A DNA stretch of 64,000 nt from Salipiger pallidus (lineage in GTDB: Bacteria > Pseudomonadota > Alphaproteobacteria > Rhodobacterales > Rhodobacteraceae), in the NCBI RefSeq assembly GCF_014643635.1, contig NZ_BMJV01000005.1, forward strand, positions 274 to 64,273, in the 5' to 3' direction. Every line of letters begins with the position of its first letter. The first letter of the stretch is position 1. Shown piece by piece: positions 52,288 through 61,317 of this stretch. A model generated the notes under the pieces. That model made no database searches, was not told the origin of the DNA, and worked only from the letters and a program-made list of their open reading frames with translations. Position numbers and translations under genes: made by a program.

Positions 52288-52483
52288 CACGCCGCCGTTC
52301 CGTATGTCCTTTATCGTGTCCTCTATCATGCGCCCGGACGGTGATGCAGCGGCGCTGCCGGTTCGGAGCAGGTACCGCGCGGGGCCACAGGACCGCACCC
52401 TGCCCCGAGCGCTGACGCGACGGCACGTCACGACGCGCCGGTGGGATCGCCGCTTGCATCCCCCGGCGACTCTCGGCACAATC

Positions 52484-52497
52484 TGAACAACCGTTCA
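52484..52497 (+). promoter_or_regulatory. candidate operator of the valine-catabolism operon
   Basis: TGAACAACCGTTCA, a perfect TGAAC-N4-GTTCA inverted repeat, 30 bp before the first gene's start. The form suits a TetR-type repressor of acyl-CoA metabolism; the regulator is unidentified. Confidence 0.45.
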
Positions 52498-52526
52498 ATT
52501 TCCGGCAAGGCATGGGAGGGCCCGGC

Positions 52527-53666
52527 ATGGATTTTGCGCTGACCGACGAACAGTCGGCCATCTTCGACATGGCACATGGCTTCGGACAGGAGCACATCGC
52601 GCCACACGCCCGCGACTGGGAGGCAGCGGGCACCATTCCGCGCGAGCTGTGGCCCAAGCTGGGTGAGCTCGGGCTCGGCGGGATCTATGTCAGTGAAGAA
52701 CGCGGTGGCTCCGGCCTCACGCGGCTTGACGCGACGCTGGTGTTCGAGGCGCTGAGCATGGCATGCCCGGCGGTTGCAGCGTTCCTGTCCATCCACAATA
52801 TGTGCGCCCGGATGATCGACAGCTACGGCTCGGATGATCTCAGGGACCGGTTCCTCGGCCCCGCCTGCCGGATGGAAACGGTGCTGTCCTACTGCCTGAC
52901 CGAACCCGGCTCCGGCTCGGATGCGGCGGCGCTGCGCACGAAGGCCGAGGCGTCGGGCAATGGCTGGGCGCTGACCGGCACCAAGGCGTTCATCTCGGGC
53001 GGCGGCTATTCCGATGCCTACGTGGTCATGGCCCGCAGCGGCGAGGATGGCCCTCGCGGCATCTCAGCCTTCGTGATCGAGGATGGCACCGAGGGGCTGA
53101 GCTTTGGCGGGCTCGAGCAGAAAATGGGCTGGAAGGCACAGCCGACCCGGCAGGTGCAGATGGACGGCGCACTCATCCCGGCGGGCAACCTGCTCGGCGA
53201 GGAAGGCAAGGGCTTTCGCTATGCCATGGCCGGGCTCGATGGCGGCCGGCTCAACATATCCGCCTGCTCGCTCGGGGCGGCGCAGGCGGCGCTGGACACG
53301 ACGCTGGCCTACATGGCCGAACGCCGCGCCTTCGGTCAGAGCATCGACCAGTTCCAGGCGCTGCAATTCCGCCTCGCGGACATGGAGATCGAACTGCAGG
53401 CGGCACGCACCTTCCTGCGGCAGGCCGCGTGGAAGCTGGACACGGGCGCGCCCGATGCCACAAAATTCTGCGCCATGGCCAAGGCCTTCGTGACCGAGGC
53501 GGGATCGCGCATCGTTGACCAATGCCTGCAACTGCACGGCGGCTACGGGTATCTCGCGGATTACGGGGTCGAGAAACTTGCGCGGGACCTGCGGGTGCAC
53601 CAGATCCTCGAAGGCACAAACGAAATCATGCGGGTGATCGTGGCGCGCGGAATGGTCTCGGCCTGA
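52527..53666 (+). CDS. acyl-CoA dehydrogenase, probably isobutyryl-CoA dehydrogenase
   Basis: 379-residue FAD-dependent dehydrogenase. Signature elements: YCLTEPGSGSDAAAL (flavin/substrate loop), DRRAFG-like ERRAFGQSIDQFQALQF, and catalytic Glu362 in LEGTNEIMRVI at the C-terminus. The two following genes encode 3-hydroxyisobutyryl-CoA hydrolase and 3-hydroxyisobutyrate dehydrogenase, so isobutyryl-CoA, from valine, is the probable substrate; by sequence alone another short branched acyl-CoA is possible. The ATG at 52527 matches the usual MDFALTDEQ; an upstream in-frame ATG at 52512 is less likely. A TetR-like palindrome lies upstream. Confidence 0.9.
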   Translation: MDFALTDEQSAIFDMAHGFGQEHIAPHARDWEAAGTIPRELWPKLGELGLGGIYVSEERGGSGLTRLDATLVFEALSMACPAVAAFLSIHNMCARMIDSYGSDDLRDRFLGPACRMETVLSYCLTEPGSGSDAAALRTKAEASGNGWALTGTKAFISGGGYSDAYVVMARSGEDGPRGISAFVIEDGTEGLSFGGLEQKMGWKAQPTRQVQMDGALIPAGNLLGEEGKGFRYAMAGLDGGRLNISACSLGAAQAALDTTLAYMAERRAFGQSIDQFQALQFRLADMEIELQAARTFLRQAAWKLDTGAPDATKFCAMAKAFVTEAGSRIVDQCLQLHGGYGYLADYGVEKLARDLRVHQILEGTNEIMRVIVARGMVSA

Positions 53667-53702
53667 GCCAGCCGCGCCCCGGACCCGTCTTCGGAGGGGT
53701 CC

Positions 53703-53726
53703 GCCAAGTCCTTGCAAGGAATTGGC
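53703..53726 (+). repeat. intergenic palindrome, AAGGAATT family, copy 1
   Basis: A 24 bp near-perfect palindrome with arms GCCAAGTCCTTG and CAAGGAATTGGC (one mismatch), between two genes of the valine operon. Core TCCTT...AAGGA shared with 60504-60526. Confidence 0.6.
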
Positions 53727-53747
53727 CCGCCGCAACAGGGAAACACC

Positions 53748-54779
53748 ATGACAGACCTCAAGACGCAAATCAGCGGCCGCGCCGGGATCATCACGCTCGA
53801 CCGCCCCAAGGCGCTCAACGCCCTCACGCATGACATGTGCCTTGCGATCACCGCGGCGCTGGACGAGTGGCGCGACCATCCGGGCGTGGACCTCGTGATC
53901 CTCGAAGGCGCGGGCGAGCGTGCCTTCTGCGCCGGGGGCGACATTGCCGAGATCTATCGTCGGGGTCTTGAGGGCGACTTCGAGCCGGGTCGTCAGTTCT
54001 GGCGGGACGAATATGTCATGAATGCCGCGCTTGCCGAGTATGCCAAGCCTATCATCAGCTTCATGCACGGCTTTGTCATGGGCGGCGGCGTGGGCCTTGC
54101 GGGGCATGTGCGGCACCGGGTGGTGGGCGAAAGCGCCCAGATCGCCATGCCAGAATGCGGCATCGGCTTCGTTCCGGACGTGGGCGGCACGCTGCTTCTG
54201 GCCCGCGCGCCGGGACGGCTGGGCGAACATCTGGGCCTGACGGCCACGCGAATGGGCCCCGGGGATGCGATCCATGCCGGTTTCGCCGACCTGCACGTGC
54301 CCGAGGCGGACTGGCCCCTGCTGAAGGAGAGGCTTGCCGAAACCGGTGAGACCTCGGCCCTTGGCGAAGCCTCGGCCCCCACCGCCCCCGGCCAACTGGC
54401 CGAAGCTGCACCGTTTATTGACCAGATCTACGCCAAGCGCGAACTGCCCGCCATTCTCGCCGCTGCCAAGGCGTCTGACACGCCCACGGGCGAGATCGCC
54501 CACAAGGCGCTATCGCGCAATTCCACGCTGTCCATGGCCATGACGCTGAAGCTTATCGCTGCCATGCGCGCGCCTGGCACCGACATCCGCAGCGCGCTGC
54601 GGCAGGAATACCGTGTCGCCCACCGCATCGCCCAACAAGGCGATTTCCTCGAAGGGGTGCGGGCGCAGATCATCGACAAGGACCGCAACCCTCAGTGGCA
54701 GCGCAATATCGACACGCTGGACCCTGCCGAGGTGGATGCGCTGCTCGCCCCACTGGGAGAGGACGAGCTGGCGCTCTGA
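53748..54779 (+). CDS. 3-hydroxyisobutyryl-CoA hydrolase (enoyl-CoA hydratase/isomerase fold)
   Basis: 343-residue crotonase-fold enzyme of the HIBCH type, which hydrolyses 3-hydroxyisobutyryl-CoA to free 3-hydroxyisobutyrate in valine breakdown. Characteristic elements: ITLDRPKALNALTHDM near the N-terminus, FCAGGDIAEIYRRG, HGFVMGGGVGLAGH (oxyanion hole) and MPECGIGFVPDVGG with the catalytic glutamate; the length and C-terminal helical extension separate it from simple enoyl-CoA hydratases. No hydratase for the methacrylyl-CoA step is adjacent. Second gene of the operon, 81 bp after the dehydrogenase and carrying a palindrome between. Confidence 0.9.
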   Translation: MTDLKTQISGRAGIITLDRPKALNALTHDMCLAITAALDEWRDHPGVDLVILEGAGERAFCAGGDIAEIYRRGLEGDFEPGRQFWRDEYVMNAALAEYAKPIISFMHGFVMGGGVGLAGHVRHRVVGESAQIAMPECGIGFVPDVGGTLLLARAPGRLGEHLGLTATRMGPGDAIHAGFADLHVPEADWPLLKERLAETGETSALGEASAPTAPGQLAEAAPFIDQIYAKRELPAILAAAKASDTPTGEIAHKALSRNSTLSMAMTLKLIAAMRAPGTDIRSALRQEYRVAHRIAQQGDFLEGVRAQIIDKDRNPQWQRNIDTLDPAEVDALLAPLGEDELAL

Positions 54780-54838
54780 ACACCGCCCGCGCGCCGCGCC
54801 GGGCATGCAACCATGGCTTAGGGAGAGGACCTCAGAGC

Positions 54839-55711
54839 ATGAAGATCGCATTCATCGGGCTTGGCAACATGGGAGCCCCCATGGCCCGGAACCTTGCCGC
54901 CGCCGGCCACGAGGTCACCGGCTTCGACACTGCAGGCACCAGCGCAGAAGGCGTCACGGCAGCAGGCTCGGCCATCGAGGCCGTGAGCGGCGCCGAGATT
55001 GTCATTACCATGCTGCCCAGCGGCGCCATCCTGCGCGCCGTTGCCGATGAGATCCTGCCCGCCATAGCCCCCGGTGCGGTCCTTTTGGATTGCTCGACCG
55101 TCGACGTGGACAGTGCCCGCGACGTGGCTGCACTGGCCCAAGCGCGTGGGCTCGGAGCGCTTGACGCACCGGTGTCGGGCGGTATCGGCGGCGCAGCGGC
55201 AGGCACGCTGACATTCATGGTTGGCGGCAGCGACGACGCCTTCGCCCGCGCCGCGCCTCTTTTCGAGATCATGGGGCAGAAGGCTGTCCACTGCGGCCCC
55301 TCCGGCAATGGACAGGCGGCGAAGATCTGCAACAACATGATCCTCGGGGTCACCATGATTGCCACATGCGAAGCCTTCGCATTGGCTGACAAACTTGGCC
55401 TGTCGCGCGAGGCGATGTTCGATGTCGTCTCCACATCGTCCGGGTACAGCTGGTCAATGAACGCGTATTGCCCCGCGCCCGGCGTGGGACCGGCTTCGCC
55501 CGCCGACAACGACTACACCCCCGGCTTTGCCGCAGAACTCATGCTCAAGGATCTCGGCCTGTCCCAACAGGCGGCCACGGCGGCGGACGCTGACACTCCG
55601 ATGGGGGCACGCGCGCTCGAGCTCTACCGCAGTTTCGTCGAAGACGAGAACGGCCGCGGCAAAGATTTCTCGGCCATGCTGCCACGATTTGAGAGCCGGC
55701 GCCGCGATTGA
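54839..55711 (+). CDS. mmsB: 3-hydroxyisobutyrate dehydrogenase
   Basis: 290-residue NAD-dependent beta-hydroxyacid dehydrogenase, oxidising 3-hydroxyisobutyrate to methylmalonate semialdehyde. Rossmann motif FIGLGNMGAPMARNLAAAGH at the N-terminus, substrate-binding DAPVSGGIGGAAAGTL, catalytic Lys162 in GNGQAAKICNNM. Start fixed by the Rossmann strand; GGGAGAGGA lies upstream. Third gene of the valine operon (59 bp gap). The next step, mmsA, is not present here. Confidence 0.94.
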   Translation: MKIAFIGLGNMGAPMARNLAAAGHEVTGFDTAGTSAEGVTAAGSAIEAVSGAEIVITMLPSGAILRAVADEILPAIAPGAVLLDCSTVDVDSARDVAALAQARGLGALDAPVSGGIGGAAAGTLTFMVGGSDDAFARAAPLFEIMGQKAVHCGPSGNGQAAKICNNMILGVTMIATCEAFALADKLGLSREAMFDVVSTSSGYSWSMNAYCPAPGVGPASPADNDYTPGFAAELMLKDLGLSQQAATAADADTPMGARALELYRSFVEDENGRGKDFSAMLPRFESRRRD

Positions 55712-55844
55712 ACAGCCCCGCAAGGTAGGCTCGGGCGGACGGGCGGCGTCCGAGCCCGGGCGCTATGGGCGGGAGCCGTTCGGGATATCCGGTCGCACAC
55801 CGGCCACGGGGCTGCTAAGACTCCCCGAAAAGGAGCCTTCGCGC

Positions 55845-56471
55845 ATGGTAACGCTCGACATTTTCTCGGACCCGATCTGCCCATGGTGCTATATCGGCAA
55901 GGCGCAGCTGGACGCGGCGCTGCTCGACGCACCGGACCACCCGTTCCAGATGCGTTGGCGGCCTTTCATGCTCAACCCGGACATGCCCGCCGAGGGCATG
56001 GACCGTCGTGCCTATCTCGAGACCAAGTTCGGCGGTCAGAAGGGTGCGGTGGACGCCTACATGCCCATCTCGGAGCATGCGGCGCAAGCCGGGGTCGAGA
56101 TCAACCTCGACGCCATTTCTCGGACGCCCTCAACGGTCGATGCCCACCGGCTGATCCACTGGGCCGGGATCGAGGGCGTGCAGCAGGCGGTGATCTCGGC
56201 ACTTTTCAGGGCCTATTTCGTCGACGGGCGCGACATCGGGGACACCGAGATACTGGGGGACATCGCCGATGCCTGCGGCCTTGATGCCAGCCTCGTGCAG
56301 CGGTTGCTGCGCTCGGATGCGGACAGGCGCGAGATTTTCGAGATGGATGCCGCCGCGCGCGGGATGGGTGTAACCTCGGTCCCCACCTTCGTGGTTGCGG
56401 GTCAGCATGCGGTGCCCGGAGCCCAGCCGCCCGCCCTTTGGGCCCGCGTCATCGACGAACTCAAGGCGTAG
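55845..56471 (+). CDS. DsbA/FrnE-like oxidoreductase
   Basis: 208-residue thioredoxin-fold protein of the DsbA/2-hydroxychromene-2-carboxylate isomerase superfamily, closest to FrnE. It lacks a signal peptide, so it is cytosolic. The active-site CPWC is at residues 12-15 (SDPICPWCYIGK) and the cis-proline is in TSVPTFVVAG. FrnE-like proteins act as disulfide isomerases or polyketide-modifying factors; the role here is not known. It may be the last gene of the valine operon (133 bp gap) or separate. AAGGAG precedes the ATG. Confidence 0.88.
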   Translation: MVTLDIFSDPICPWCYIGKAQLDAALLDAPDHPFQMRWRPFMLNPDMPAEGMDRRAYLETKFGGQKGAVDAYMPISEHAAQAGVEINLDAISRTPSTVDAHRLIHWAGIEGVQQAVISALFRAYFVDGRDIGDTEILGDIADACGLDASLVQRLLRSDADRREIFEMDAAARGMGVTSVPTFVVAGQHAVPGAQPPALWARVIDELKA

Positions 56472-56753
56472 GGCAACGTCGGCTGAGCGGCCAGGACCGG
56501 TCTGATGCACCTTCTGGCGGGGCTTGCGCTCGGCCTTTTCAAAACCGATAGTATGCGAACAAATCTGGCAAACGGGCGCGTCAAGGTGCGGGCATGCTTT
56601 ACACGCATACCGAACTTGTAGGCGCGCAACCGCCCTCCAAGGTGGTTGTGCGACAACGGCAGTTTCCGATAGCCGGTCAAGAAGCTGCAATCGCTTTCCA
56701 ATACCATAATCCGGCAGGGACGGCCCTATCGTCCTGCCGCATCGGAGTCCGTC

Positions 56754-57959
56754 ATGAAGTCTGTCCCGGGTCGTGCCGAATTCATCGCCCTGCTGGCGAT
56801 GCTGTTCGCCACCATTGCCTTTTCCATCGACGCGATGCTTCCCGCCCTGCCCCAGATCGGCGCAGAGCTGACGCCTGACGACATCAACCGGGCGCAGCTG
56901 GTGGTCACCAGCTTCGTCTTTGGCATGGGCGTTGGGACATTCTTTACCGGCCCGCTGTCGGACACCTTTGGGCGAAAGCCCGTGATCCTCGCGGGCATCG
57001 CGCTCTATATCGCGATGTCCTTGCTGGCGGCATCGGAAGAATCGCTCGAAATGCTACTGATGGCGCGGTTCTTTCAGGGCCTGGGGGCCGCCGGCCCTCG
57101 GGTGGTGGCGCTAGCCATCGTGCGCGATCTGCACGCCGGGCGTGAAATGGCGCGTATCATGTCCTTCGTCATGATGATCTTTACCATCTTCCCGGCCCTT
57201 GCCCCTTCTCTAGGAGCGGTCATCATCTCGGTCGCCGGCTGGCGGGGCATCTTCTGGGCATTTGTCGTATTTTCGGCGATCTCGGCCACCTGGCTGACCC
57301 TGCGCCTGCCTGAAACCCATCCACGCGCCAACCGCCGGCCGTTCAGCTTCGCAGCCCTCGGCGCCGCGTTGAAAGAGCTGTTAGGGCACCCGGTCGTTCG
57401 TATCTCGATCGCGGTGCAGGCGCTGATCTTCGCCATGCTGTTCTCGATGATCTCGAGCATCCAGCAGATCTATGACATCAGCTTCGGACAGGCCGAGCAT
57501 TTCCCGCTCTGGTTCGGAGGCGTCGCAATCCTTGCGGCGTCAGGGAGCGTGCTGAACGCAAAGCTGGTGGGCCGGCTCGGGATGCGTTTCATGGTGACGG
57601 CGATGCTCACGGCACAGGTAGGCCTTGCGGGGGTCGCGCTACTGCTGTTTTCCTCCGGAGCGCAAGGAGCGCTTGGCTTCGGCGTCTTCTTGGTGTGGCA
57701 GCTTTCAGTGTTCTTTCAGATGGGTCTGACCGTCGGCAACATCAACGCCATCGCCATGGAGCCGGTAGGCCATATCGCGGGGCTTGCGGCATCGGTGATT
57801 GGGGCTGTTGCCACGGTCCTGGCGGTGGTGATCGCCGTGCCCAACGGCTTGATGTTCAATGGAACCCCCATTCCGCTTGCTGCCGGCATCTTCATCGAGG
57901 CCGCGCTGGCCCTCATCTTGATGCGGCGCCTTGCACGGATCGAAGACCGCGACGCATGA
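56754..57959 (+). CDS. Bcr/CflA-family multidrug MFS exporter
   Basis: 401-residue major facilitator with twelve predicted helices. Loop 2-3 motif GPLSDTFGRKPVILAG matches the MFS signature; N-terminal LLAMLFATIAFSIDAMLPALPQIG is typical of Bcr/CflA drug:H+ antiporters (bicyclomycin, chloramphenicol, sulfonamide). Natural substrate unknown. The 282 bp before it hold no gene; a CGGCAGG/CCTGCCG inverted repeat (56712-56739) lies directly before the start. It is convergent with the decayed chemoreceptor locus. Confidence 0.9.
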   Translation: MKSVPGRAEFIALLAMLFATIAFSIDAMLPALPQIGAELTPDDINRAQLVVTSFVFGMGVGTFFTGPLSDTFGRKPVILAGIALYIAMSLLAASEESLEMLLMARFFQGLGAAGPRVVALAIVRDLHAGREMARIMSFVMMIFTIFPALAPSLGAVIISVAGWRGIFWAFVVFSAISATWLTLRLPETHPRANRRPFSFAALGAALKELLGHPVVRISIAVQALIFAMLFSMISSIQQIYDISFGQAEHFPLWFGGVAILAASGSVLNAKLVGRLGMRFMVTAMLTAQVGLAGVALLLFSSGAQGALGFGVFLVWQLSVFFQMGLTVGNINAIAMEPVGHIAGLAASVIGAVATVLAVVIAVPNGLMFNGTPIPLAAGIFIEAALALILMRRLARIEDRDA

Positions 57960-57969
57960 CACCATCCCG

Positions 57970-58926
57970 CACCGCGCTCAGGCGCGGCATTTGTCGGCGC
58001 TTGTCGGCGTGGTGCGGAGGCTGAACGAGCTCATCTCGATGAGCATTCTCTGGGCATGGTCCCGCAGGCGCATGGTGTTGATCGCATCGGATGTCACGCC
58101 ACCACCCTGTTCGGCGCTCTGCATCCAAGCAGCGTACGGTCACACGCCGTGCCAGCCTGTCCGAAAGGTCCGTTCAGGCGTTGGTGATGGCGCTCACCGC
58201 AGGGGTGGCCCGACTCAGCACATGGGCTTGGCGTTGGCTGCGGCTGGACATGTCGCCAGTGGCAGCCTCAAGCGCATTGGTATTCATTTCGAAGGGACGG
58301 GCCTTGCCGTCCGTGCGCCACAACGTGTCCCACCAGTCGGCCAATCGCCCTGTTGAAATCAAGGGGCATGTCCTCGAAGCATCCTGTAACGCGGTCGTGC
58401 GTGACGCAATCGAGATTTCGCAGCGCAGATTGCGACAAAGCCAGCCCCGAACAACATTGCGAGCATCCGGCCAAGGATTGAGATCCCCGCGGGCATGATA
58501 AAGTTCAGCATGTGGGTGTCGATCTGCCATGGCTGCGTCTGGAAACTCGCAATCAGGATCATCGTCTCGGTCGGTACCGAGGCGGCCAGAACCTGATCGC
58601 GCCTCCCCCTTTGCAGCCTTTGGGACAGCAGCGCCAGGCCACGGCAGGCGACGCCCCCCGCGCGTTCCTGGCGGAGTCCAGCGTTCAAAGTACGGGTCGG
58701 TGTCCAGCTGCGTCGGCAATGGCATCACGCCAAGCAGGAAAGTCAGCGCAGCTTCTTTGAGCTGGCGGATCCTGAAGACCAGCGATCTGATCGTCGGGAA
58801 ACTCGAAACAAGAATGCCATCGCGCGGCTCATGGATGGTACGGGCACCCAAGTGTGGTGGAAAATCCACCGGCGGCTTACCCCGAGCCGTCCAACGCCCC
58901 CCTAAGGCGACAAGCGACGGCTCCAC
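57970..58926 (-). pseudogene. decayed methyl-accepting chemotaxis protein gene
   Basis: No intact frame covers this 1 kb, but on the minus strand successive fragments in different frames follow the order of a Rhodobacterales chemoreceptor. First, QLDTDPYFERWTPP (near 58700). Then, frame-shifted, LAASVPTETMILIASFQTQ and PWQIDTHML, fused directly to NFIMPAG (58530-58480), as if the membrane helices between were deleted. Next DTLWRTDGKARPFEMNTN and ATGDMSSRSQRQAHVL (58330-58210), like the region before the signalling domain, then MQSAEQGGGVTSDAINTM (about 58130-58080). A stop lies near 57985. The signalling hairpin core is missing. Assignment is from remembered family similarity. Confidence 0.6.
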
Positions 58927-58962
58927 AGGCTCCCGAGCTCCGGACAGGATGATCTCGTCGAC

Positions 58963-59115
58963 CTACCCTCTCCCCGGCAGAACCGCCGCGAGCTCCGGCT
59001 GCCCGGCCTCCTGCGCCGCCGGACCCAGAGCAGCGGCGAAGGTGATCGCGATTCCCGTCACGAGCATGACAACGAAGAGCGCGACATCGAAATACATACG
59101 GACATGCATGGACAT
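58963..59115 (-). CDS. possible small single-helix membrane protein
   Basis: 50-residue frame starting MSMHVRMYFDVALFVVMLVTG with one strong membrane helix (VALFVVMLVTGIAITFAAAL) and a short C-terminal tail. No homologue recognised. It lies between the chemoreceptor remnant and icd, on the opposite strand to icd. Base composition is like coding sequence, but at this length the frame could be fortuitous. Confidence 0.3.
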   Translation of the reverse strand: MSMHVRMYFDVALFVVMLVTGIAITFAAALGPAAQEAGQPELAAVLPGRG

Positions 59116-59189
59116 GACGCCTTTGTACCGCTCGTTTCCTTTCCAGCCCCTTACGCGATGCTCAATTTTTCGGCCTTCCCTCACGTTTA

Positions 59190-59199
59190 TGGTATACCA
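59190..59199 (+). promoter_or_regulatory. candidate GntR-type operator upstream of icd
   Basis: TGGTATACCA, a perfect 10 bp palindrome of the form common for FadR-subfamily GntR regulators, about 80 bp before icd. A weaker relative TGGTCTACA lies near 59233. Confidence 0.35.
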
Positions 59200-59279
59200 G
59201 TGCATACAATACTTTTCCTTTATGCCTTTCTGGTCTACAGCGCTCACACTGCAATGGCGCAATCAGGAAAGGGAGCGGC

Positions 59280-60494
59280 ATGTCGAAGATCAAGGTAGAC
59301 AACCCGATCGTCGAGATGGACGGCGACGAGATGACCCGTATCATTTGGGATTTCATCAAGAAGAAGCTGATCCTGCCCTATCTCGACATAGATCTTCTGT
59401 ACTACGATCTTGGCATCGAAAGCCGGGATGCCACCAGCGACCAGATCACCATCGACGCCGCCGAAAAGACGAAAGAGGTCGGTTGCGCGGTCAAATGCGC
59501 CACCATCACCCCCGACGAACAGCGCGTCGAGGAATTCGGCCTCAAGAAGATGTGGAAGTCACCCAACGGCACGATCCGCAACATCCTTGGCGGGGTGGTG
59601 TTCCGTCAGCCGATCATCTGCCGCAACGTGCCGCGGCTCGTGCCAGGCTGGACGCGCCCAGTGGTGATCGGGCGCCATGCTTTCGGCGACCAGTACAAGG
59701 CAACCGATTTCACCTTCCCCGGTTCGGGCAAACTGACGATGAAATTCGTCGGAGATGACGGCACGGTGATCGAGAAAGAGGTTTATGACGCGCCCTCCGC
59801 CGGGGTCTACCAGGCGATGTACAACCTTGATTCGTCGATTATCGACTTTGCCCGGGCGTCGTTCAACTACGGCTTGAACCTCGGCTGGCCGGTGTACCTG
59901 TCCACCAAGAACACCATTCTCAAGGCCTACGACGGGCGCTTCAAGGACCTGTTCCAGCAGGTGTTCGACGAGGAGTTTGCCGATGCCTTCAAGAAGAAGG
60001 GCATCTGGTACGAACACCGTCTGATCGACGACATGGTCGCCTGCTGCATGAAGTGGAATGGCGGCTTCGTCTGGGCCTGCAAAAACTACGACGGCGACGT
60101 GCAGTCCGATACCGTGGCACAGGGCTTCGGCTCGCTGGGGCTGATGACCTCGCAGCTGATGACCCCCGATGGCAAGATCGTCGAGGCCGAGGCTGCTCAC
60201 GGCACCGTCACGCGCCACTATCGCCAGCACCAGGAGGGCAAGTCGACCTCGACCAACTCCATCGCGTCGATCTTCGCCTGGACCGGAGGGCTCAAGCATC
60301 GCGCAAAGCTTGACGACAACCAGAAGCTCATGGAGTTCGCGACGACACTCGAGAAGGTCATCGTGTCCACCGTGGAAGACGGCTGGATGACCAAGGACCT
60401 CGCGCTGCTCGTGGGGCCGGATCAGAAGTGGCTGACCACCATGGGCTTCCTCGAGAAGATCGACGAGAACCTCAACAAGGCACTGGCAGGCTGA
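59280..60494 (+). CDS. icd: isocitrate dehydrogenase (NADP-dependent)
   Basis: TCA-cycle enzyme oxidising isocitrate to 2-oxoglutarate. 404 residues, of the subfamily shared with eukaryotic NADP enzymes rather than E. coli Icd: [20 protein letters not shown] at the start, [16 protein letters not shown] (substrate serine region), [14 protein letters not shown], and [21 protein letters not shown]-type cofactor region. GAAAGGGAG precedes the ATG. The leader has a GntR-type palindrome. A perfect palindrome follows ten bases after the stop. Confidence 0.97.
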   Translation: MSKIKVDNPIVEMDGDEMTRIIWDFIKKKLILPYLDIDLLYYDLGIESRDATSDQITIDAAEKTKEVGCAVKCATITPDEQRVEEFGLKKMWKSPNGTIRNILGGVVFRQPIICRNVPRLVPGWTRPVVIGRHAFGDQYKATDFTFPGSGKLTMKFVGDDGTVIEKEVYDAPSAGVYQAMYNLDSSIIDFARASFNYGLNLGWPVYLSTKNTILKAYDGRFKDLFQQVFDEEFADAFKKKGIWYEHRLIDDMVACCMKWNGGFVWACKNYDGDVQSDTVAQGFGSLGLMTSQLMTPDGKIVEAEAAHGTVTRHYRQHQEGKSTSTNSIASIFAWTGGLKHRAKLDDNQKLMEFATTLEKVIVSTVEDGWMTKDLALLVGPDQKWLTTMGFLEKIDENLNKALAG

Positions 60495-60503
60495 GCCGGG
60501 CAA

Positions 60504-60526
60504 CAAATTCCTTTGAAAGGAATTTG
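60504..60526 (+). repeat. intergenic palindrome, AAGGAATT family, copy 2
   Basis: Perfect 23 bp palindrome with arms CAAATTCCTTT and AAAGGAATTTG around a single G, starting 10 bp after the icd stop. Could serve as a terminator stem but has no T run. Confidence 0.65.
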
Positions 60527-60687
60527 CGGCCCTGATGGCTGAAGTTACGCGGGCGTGGGCAGAAGGGTCCGCGCCCGTTGCTATATTGCCGGATATGTAG
60601 GCGTAAACCAGTCGGGACGTCGTGTTCCGCAGGCTGCAATCACACTGGCGGATTGACCTTCAGAGAAAAGGTCAGCATCACTGCCTC

Positions 60688-61305
60688 ATGCAGATTCTGG
60701 GATCCCCTCCACCCGACAGGCACACGCTCTGGGAAGACGTCCACGGCATTCTCGTGGGCACGCTTCTCGTGGCCCTGTCGATCCAGTTCCTCCGGGCGAC
60801 CGGGCTGTTCACCGGGCAAGTGGCGGGCCTTGCGCTCGTGCTGTCCTACCCCACAGGTTTGCCCTTCGGTCTGCTGTTCTTTTGTATCAATCTGCCGTTC
60901 TACTTCTTGGCGGTGAAGCAGCTGGGCTGGAGGTTCACAATCAAGAGCTTCGTGTCGGTGCTGCTCATGTCGGCCATGGCGGACAGCCTGCCACTGGTCA
61001 TGACACTGGATGTTCCTGAATGGCTCGGGGCGATCATGTTCGGCGTGCTGTCGGGCATCGGCCTGCTGTCGCTGTTCCGGCACGGGGCAACGCTGGGCGG
61101 CGTGGGGATCGTGGCGCTGTGGCTGCAGGACACGCGGGGGATCAAGGCAGGCTACATCCAGCTTGGCTTTGATCTGTGCGTTTTCCTCGTAGCCCTGACG
61201 CTGTTCGACTGGGACCGCGTGGCGTGGTCACTCCTGGGGGCCGTGATCCTGAACGCACTTATCACCATCAATCACCGCAGGGATCGCTATATCGCGCGAT
61301 CCTGA
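60688..61305 (+). CDS. YitT-family membrane protein
   Basis: 205-residue inner-membrane protein of the YitT (DUF161) family with about six predicted helices: HGILVGTLLVALSIQFLRA, GLALVLSYPTGLPFGLLFF, LGAIMFGVLSGIGLLSLF, GFDLCVFLVALTLF among them. It contains the family's ATLGGVGIVALWLQD and lacks the C-terminal DUF2179 domain found in longer Bacillus members. Function unknown. Start chosen at ATG 60688; a GTG at 60622 is in frame but would add an unusual hydrophilic stretch. Ends 73 bp before convergent fda. Confidence 0.82.
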   Translation: MQILGSPPPDRHTLWEDVHGILVGTLLVALSIQFLRATGLFTGQVAGLALVLSYPTGLPFGLLFFCINLPFYFLAVKQLGWRFTIKSFVSVLLMSAMADSLPLVMTLDVPEWLGAIMFGVLSGIGLLSLFRHGATLGGVGIVALWLQDTRGIKAGYIQLGFDLCVFLVALTLFDWDRVAWSLLGAVILNALITINHRRDRYIARS

Positions 61306-61317
61306 GGGCGGTAAATT

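Larger units (their letters stand above)
52209..52526. other. intergenic region before the valine-catabolism operon (318 bp)
   Basis: No gene supported. It begins with the terminator of the b561-YceI gene (52253-52287) and ends with a palindrome (52484-52497) close to the acyl-CoA dehydrogenase start; nothing recognised in between. Confidence 0.5.
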
